Source of the DNA: a gamma proteobacterium IMCC1989
GTDB lineage: Bacteria > Pseudomonadota > Gammaproteobacteria > Pseudomonadales > Cellvibrionaceae
Reading direction: 5' to 3'
Assembly: GCA_000209515.2 (NCBI GenBank)
Contig: AEVK01000110.1
Coordinates: forward strand, 1-38,204
Length of the DNA stretch: 38,204 bases
Shown: piece after piece, positions 36,001 to 38,204 of the stretch
Numbering within the stretch: position 1 is the stretch's first letter
Layout: every line of letters begins with the position of its first letter
Made by a program: the position numbers and the translations under genes
The notes under the pieces: generated by a model
Told to the model about the DNA's origin: nothing
Database searches by the model: none
The model's input: the letters and a program-made list of their open reading frames with translations, nothing else

Positions 36001-37829
36001 ATACCGCCAATGGTGTCTCCCTAGATATTAGTTTTGATAAACGATCACGTGAAAGTGAAAGAGCTTATGTTAGTAGTGCTTCAAGTACGCTCTTTGAGCA
36101 AACCACAATCTATGACCTTAACTCTAATGTTATACAAGAAACGATTACACAAAATAATCAAACCTTAATAAAAGGGTATCAGTATGATGCGCAAGATCGC
36201 TTAACAGCGGATGATCAAAAAGATCACTACTTCACCTATGATCGCAATGGCAACATTACCGGTACTAATCAAAATGGCTTTGTTGAAACCCGTACAGTCG
36301 ATAGTGATGATCAATATACCGCACTGTTTGGCTCGTCGGATCAAATCACCTATGACCTTAACGGTAATATCACCCGCTATAACAGCAAAACCTTTAGCTA
36401 CGATTACGCGAACCGCCTAATTGAAGTAGAAGAGGCTGGGCAGGTTATTGCGAGTTACACTTACGATGCAGAAAATAGGCGAATAGAAAAAATTCTCTCG
36501 GATAAAACCATCACCTATCTTTATGACAGCAATCAAGTCTTACAAGAATATGAGGATGATCAGTTAACTAACACTTATATTTATAGCGATAATATTGATG
36601 ATCCCATCGCCTACATCTACAACGGAGAAACCTACTACTACCTAAAAGATAGGCAATACTCAATACAAGCGATTACCAATAGTGCAGGGGAGATTGTAGA
36701 GTCCTATCAATACAGTGCCTTTGGTAAGCTGACAATAGTGAATCAAGAGAATGTGCCCATTAGCGGTTCTACGATTAACAACAGCTTTACCTATACCGGT
36801 AGACGATTTGATGCCGAAACGGGTTTGTATTATTACCGTAATAGAATGTACAACGCAGAGCTTGGGCGATTCATCTCGGAAGATCCGGTGGGGTACAAAG
36901 ATGGGTATAATCTTTACCAATACGCCAAGAATAATCCGCTTAAATATTATGACCCAATGGGGACGACTGCGCGGACAACCAGCCAGCCGAATTATCCAGG
37001 GGGATTTAATTACCCAGCGGCGGCAAGCCCTTATTCGAGTACAAATTCTTGGTCAGATTTTGTGGGTTCTTACGGTTCAACTTTTGCTAATAATTCGGTC
37101 GGGACAACGGCGGGAAGTAGTAATGGAAGTAGCTTTAGTTTTTCAAGTTTGGCGAATAGTTATGTCAATACTCAGGTGTCGGCTTATGAATTTACGACAG
37201 GTACTATTTATAACGCGGGAGCTTCTTTAGCTGGTGGTTTAAGTTTTCTTGGAACCTATGCAGCAACAGGAGGTGATGTAGCCGCCGCTCAGTATGTCCA
37301 AAGTTCAACGCAAGCATCCTTTAGTTATGAGTATAGGAGTGGAGGGGCTCAAAGTGCAGCATCAACACTAGGGAATTTAGGTAGTGCATACTCAGGTGCA
37401 ACAACGAGATTTGCAGATAGCGTATATAATGTAACAGGAAGCCCAACCTTAGGTGCTATCGCTAAAGTTGCCCCTGATGCACTATTGGAGTTTGGGACTT
37501 ATGGAGTAGGGAGAAGTTTGTCGAGAGGAGGTGGTACGGTTGACGTCTACCGTGCTTTTGGTGGAGACGCACGAGCACAAGGATTTTCGTGGACAACTAA
37601 AGACCCTAGAACTGTGAGTAATTTTAGGGATGCTGCTGGCTTGCCGTCAGGCGGAGCAAGTGGTGCAACGAATACGGCTGAATTCCTGATTAAAGGGAAA
37701 GTTAAAGCAAGTGATGTTATAAAATTTAAATCAGCAGATCCGTTGGATGGTTACAAAGGCGGGCTTCCAGAGCTTATAATTGATCCTAATAACGTAAATA
37801 TAACTGATTTTTCAGTGCTGAAACCGTAG
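30006..37829 (+). CDS. Sec-exported RHS/YD-repeat polymorphic toxin with C-terminal ADP-ribosyltransferase-like domain
   Basis: The 2607-residue protein has a signal peptide (cleavage near A28). Residues about 36-160 form a transglutaminase-like domain (DPVKIYNWVYENIEFE, then GNEWDQSTLL with E89 where the catalytic Cys would be). A beta-rich region without recognised family follows, then a DUF6531-type entry motif DPVDMLTGEFYQEE near 686. Several dozen YD repeats (about 790-2240) form the RHS shell. The core motif GLYYYRNRMYNAELGRF ... DPMG lies at about 2273-2319. The last 288 residues are a Ser/Gly/Asn-rich linker and a terminal domain with Y2515-R2516, S2528-W-T-T and E2589 (LPELII), an R-S/T-E pattern as in ADP-ribosyltransferases. 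RHS shells are known to enclose and release such toxins. The start overlaps the preceding stop by one base, with AAGGAG upstream. There is no PAAR domain, so export is probably not by type VI secretion. Confidence 0.9.
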   Translation: MNNVNSKRVFIYLAVFLSGFFINISVSADEYLSETKEIIFTSELVQLAESLDHDPVKIYNWVYENIEFEDYNYARKNALNVYWTRRGNEWDQSTLLITLMRLSNVQARYVKYNDEDNQAYYAGKAIAEVLLPIESYRGYGNSNNKLWIPLAPWKKEYKTTVGLDLFPDNEIPPELNFDFDAYVTTIKQKTALELYEKQLQAYLDVNHPNKTLKDIGYTQTIIKNSTSVLPLSLPIDALVITEDATSENFSNIPNEHKYKVTYYIKKYQSEQKVLEYDLYISEISTSRVVLDFIPYDTANANKIAPYKLIAKTPDGAALVKAVLKVDGAIVANSSALTIGDYFVDGQEIYDDVEDRPRKKVGVVMSLGIDNLVASEKMIERWKAELSTLSLGLLDNDYTKEEYLGRYLSIISRTYNYRQVETRRKIDNYFSMRRNYVNSIRFNRTYTFAKNININQSEKFTISNSMSFDDIVENGNSVYKFATDERVDFYSDIRKLMGGVYIYNASYNEGLIFEDWQSTPGGSTIKALMVAHEQNIPVVTLTKDDIENGHLYILENQTNNRYHDYTIQSIIEELQADNSGRQSDTVTLPVQELKYEGAILRGRITPSSFLFSIDNGGLNNGGGSVYTPRAINLSTRLDFSELSGGVSNAAFSDSASSSSDGDGGSDDFTFQSNYEWTYREPSFDGDPVDMLTGEFYQEEISDIALKSTSNNLLDVRRTYKSQLSYNGVFGYGWAWNHMDRMIKSDDNSLLYVDENARFSVITPNGDSTYTYPDGASYTLAFANNQYTITQKEGDKTVFDINGLLLEKVDTNGNKILFEHNDQHNIKTIKDSHGRMLSLTYNANNKVTSVTDGQGLTTAYTYDEDDLIAYSDAEGNTTSYEYLKNQENPANNHNMSKYTLPNGDYLELVYYKNDQVSHHTNKQGDTFNFQYSRYNQYAETWNEEGYYRKVFFNDSGDVIRIDKKDGTLELKEYDADHNLIAYTDANGNKSAYTYDAQRNMLTKTNALNETVTYEYEATFNKLTKETDSKGNVVSYFYDNSGNVTRIVDALLHETHYEYDSVGNQIKIIDALANETIRSYDSTGTYLLTQTDKEGNTTTYTYDNAGNVTSVTNAEGHVQQTQYNKNNQVVEQSDANGDSTLYEYNENKKLVKKTLANGAVYEYAYYAAKDIVVGNLLEQEIDPLGYAVQYAYDKLGNKTEVTDKNGNTTHFTYNELKKVSSKTAANGHTTYYHYDGLGNLVKEVSTKRNDYDTVDIITTYTYDEASRLISKTIPSGQSFHYEYDANGNRIIEKYTINDQEVVTSYAYNALNKPIEVIQGVGTIAPRITTIEYDALHRKVKQTNAIGISTSYVYDNNSNLLEERVEGVLGEEVVEGTDSLRIVKNEYNTLNQLIRQTDANGNSTNYAYNVKGQLLSKTDALNHRYVYSYDEVGNKIQEHLPTGGSIKYSYDAINNLTQQTNPLGHSQYLEYDPNGNVTKIIDAKGNVTLFAYNGINQQVAKTDSLGNMSTLTYDELGNKTSEVNEEGDITEYEYDIHNNVIQKRQLLSYSSILQTDFVYDTLNRLTSIVDAKNNATSYIYNIFNEKITTSDALTQTISQEFDDVGRVVRVTDKKGIITEMGYDVLGRVISSTQASSSSDEIVSHFTYDNVGNRLSVVQGVGSNIITTRYAYDALNRQVSTTVNNALVASQAYDAIGNVVSQTDANGNATQLTYDANNQLIQHTNAKGHSSTFTYDENGNQLSQTSPEGFTVINEYDALNRLFNRQVGDAQQALTYEYDKASRVITERDFNGHKSIKEYDALGRVVKDITAENTIEEAVTQYTYDENSNLLGIQNANEKWVTYDYDALNRKIKHTFASGAYQEFSYDKNDNLEATIKKDNTTLVNIYDDLDRLINVEVDGVIEQEYAYDALSRLVSSKDHNQGRKTNSVAYEYDHLNNIIQSMQNGKVIHKAYDANSNLTKITADSFVVDNTYDNLNTLSTIKANAVAIADFVYDNDRRRSAVNTANGVSLDISFDKRSRESERAYVSSASSTLFEQTTIYDLNSNVIQETITQNNQTLIKGYQYDAQDRLTADDQKDHYFTYDRNGNITGTNQNGFVETRTVDSDDQYTALFGSSDQITYDLNGNITRYNSKTFSYDYANRLIEVEEAGQVIASYTYDAENRRIEKILSDKTITYLYDSNQVLQEYEDDQLTNTYIYSDNIDDPIAYIYNGETYYYLKDRQYSIQAITNSAGEIVESYQYSAFGKLTIVNQENVPISGSTINNSFTYTGRRFDAETGLYYYRNRMYNAELGRFISEDPVGYKDGYNLYQYAKNNPLKYYDPMGTTARTTSQPNYPGGFNYPAAASPYSSTNSWSDFVGSYGSTFANNSVGTTAGSSNGSSFSFSSLANSYVNTQVSAYEFTTGTIYNAGASLAGGLSFLGTYAATGGDVAAAQYVQSSTQASFSYEYRSGGAQSAASTLGNLGSAYSGATTRFADSVYNVTGSPTLGAIAKVAPDALLEFGTYGVGRSLSRGGGTVDVYRAFGGDARAQGFSWTTKDPRTVSNFRDAAGLPSGGASGATNTAEFLIKGKVKASDVIKFKSADPLDGYKGGLPELIIDPNNVNITDFSVLKP

Positions 37830-37834
37830 GTTAA

Positions 37835-38014
37835 ATGATGGACAATAAATATGCAGGTATGACAGTTAATGAGCGCCTTTACGTGGGAGGGTTACTTGAT
37901 GAGTTTGAGAAAGCTGTCAGTGATAAAAACACCGAAAAAGCTATACAGATTCTTAAAGAAGTGGAGTTAACAGACGATAATATAAAACCAATCTTGGAAA
38001 AATGGGGGCTGTAA
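37835..38014 (+). CDS. Small protein in the immunity position after the RHS toxin
   Basis: The 59-residue frame (58 from the second ATG at 37838, which is better spaced from the AGG at 37828-37830) begins five bases after the RHS stop. It reads NKYAGMTVNERLYVGGLL followed by an acidic, helical stretch with many Glu, Asp and Lys, and ends PILEKWGL. There is no signal peptide, so it acts in the cytoplasm. By position and size it is probably the antidote that binds the C-terminal toxin domain of the RHS protein; this is inferred from the way polymorphic toxin loci are built. I recall similar hypothetical proteins but assign no family. A terminator follows, so it closes the operon. Confidence 0.78.
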   Translation: MMDNKYAGMTVNERLYVGGLLDEFEKAVSDKNTEKAIQILKEVELTDDNIKPILEKWGL

Positions 38015-38041
38015 ACAAATAAAAGATAACAGGTTTATTTT

Positions 38042-38080
38042 AAAGGCGTGTAATGCTTCTTAGTGTTACACGCCTTTATT
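38042..38080 (+). terminator. Terminator of the accessory operon
   Basis: AAAGGCGTGTAA (38042-38053) and TTACACGCCTTT (38066-38077) form a perfect 12-base-pair stem around a 12-base loop. The T tract after it is short (CGCCTTTATT). It lies 27 bases after the immunity-position gene. On the other strand the hairpin is followed by AT-rich sequence, so it may work both ways. Confidence 0.75.
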
Positions 38081-38083
38081 AAT

Positions 38084-38204
38084 TGTAGTAGCTCAGACTT
38101 GATCTGACAGTTCCCCGTTTTTGACGAAGTGTCTGTCAGTTTATATTTGAGCTAAATTCTTTTCAGCCCAAACGTTTTTGCCATCCATTAGCGTTTCCAT
38201 TGGA
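38084..38204 (-). mobile_element. End of an IS481/IS3-like insertion sequence, cut by the window edge
   Basis: The element appears to begin at TGTAGTAGCTCAGAC (38084 on), immediately after the operon terminator. A transposase frame enters from the right edge. Two GACAG-type motifs in the non-coding end (38105-38109 and 38135-38138) are reminiscent of IS terminal repeats. The inner boundary and any target duplication lie outside the window. Confidence 0.5.
38141..38204 (-). CDS. IS481/IS3-like transposase, C-terminal fragment
   Basis: The minus-strand frame entering from the window edge reads PMETLMDGKNVWAEKNLAQI and stops at 38143-38141. This matches the usual end of IS481-type transposases (the P-M-x-T-L/F-x-D-G ... 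EK segment after the DDE core). Only the last 20 residues are visible. Whether the full gene is intact cannot be seen. Confidence 0.6.
   Translation of the reverse strand, partial: PMETLMDGKNVWAEKNLAQI

Noticed and set aside
32400-36730. YD-repeat DNA as a CRISPR array or satellite
   Set aside because: The periodicity is explained by the RHS protein repeats. Units vary in sequence and length and have no constant spacer pattern.
36751-37230. 159-residue plus-strand frame overlapping the RHS core and linker
   Set aside because: It lies in another frame of the RHS gene, which itself has strong domain support.

Overview
The window reads as chromosomal DNA of a gammaproteobacterium, probably marine and related to the Pseudomonas, Cellvibrio and Oceanospirillum groups. 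The main evidence is the macromolecular-synthesis cluster rpsU-yqeY-dnaG-rpoD with a tRNA(CAT) after rpoD, divergent from tsaD-folB-folK-cca. That order is known from Pseudomonas-like genomes. The organism was inferred from gene content only.

Layout. 1-838 holds no intact gene, only a DUF2164 gene broken by an in-frame stop. 839-5252 carries an AsmA-family protein and an APC amino-acid permease, both on the minus strand. 5474-7793 carries plus-strand single genes: a universal stress protein behind a perfect FNR/ANR-type box, a LysE-family exporter, a small RRM protein and a Cys-type glutathione peroxidase. 7825-8338 holds a decayed tRNA, an intact tRNA(CAT), two hairpin repeats and the rpoD terminator. 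8339-16797 is the rpoD/dnaG/yqeY/rpsU block on the minus strand. It is split between dnaG and yqeY by a regulated cassette: a TetR repressor on the minus strand and, divergently, an SDR, a ChrR-like cupin and a flavin amine-oxidase-like enzyme. The cassette's divergent promoter region has two matching palindromes. 17044-21549 carries tsaD, folB, folK, a thioredoxin-reductase-like flavoprotein and cca.

From 22210 to 38014 lies an accessory operon of three tightly spaced genes. The first encodes a 2598-residue secreted mosaic: two MAM-like domains, TSP3-like calcium repeats, Ig/cadherin-like domains, two seven-repeat propeller-like modules and a C-terminal alpha/alpha-toroid. The second starts on the last base of the first gene's stop codon. 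It encodes a 2607-residue RHS/YD-repeat protein with a Sec signal, a transglutaminase-like domain lacking the Cys, an RHS core motif and a variable C-terminal domain with an ADP-ribosyltransferase-like residue pattern. The third is a 59-residue protein in the immunity position, followed by a terminator. I read the operon as a Sec-exported RHS polymorphic toxin with a dedicated large surface or adhesin partner and an immunity protein. This is the most novel item in the window. The right edge runs into the 3' end of an IS481/IS3-like transposase.

The housekeeping assignments are firm. The functions of the SDR-cupin-flavoenzyme cassette and of the giant secreted pair are inferred from domain content only.
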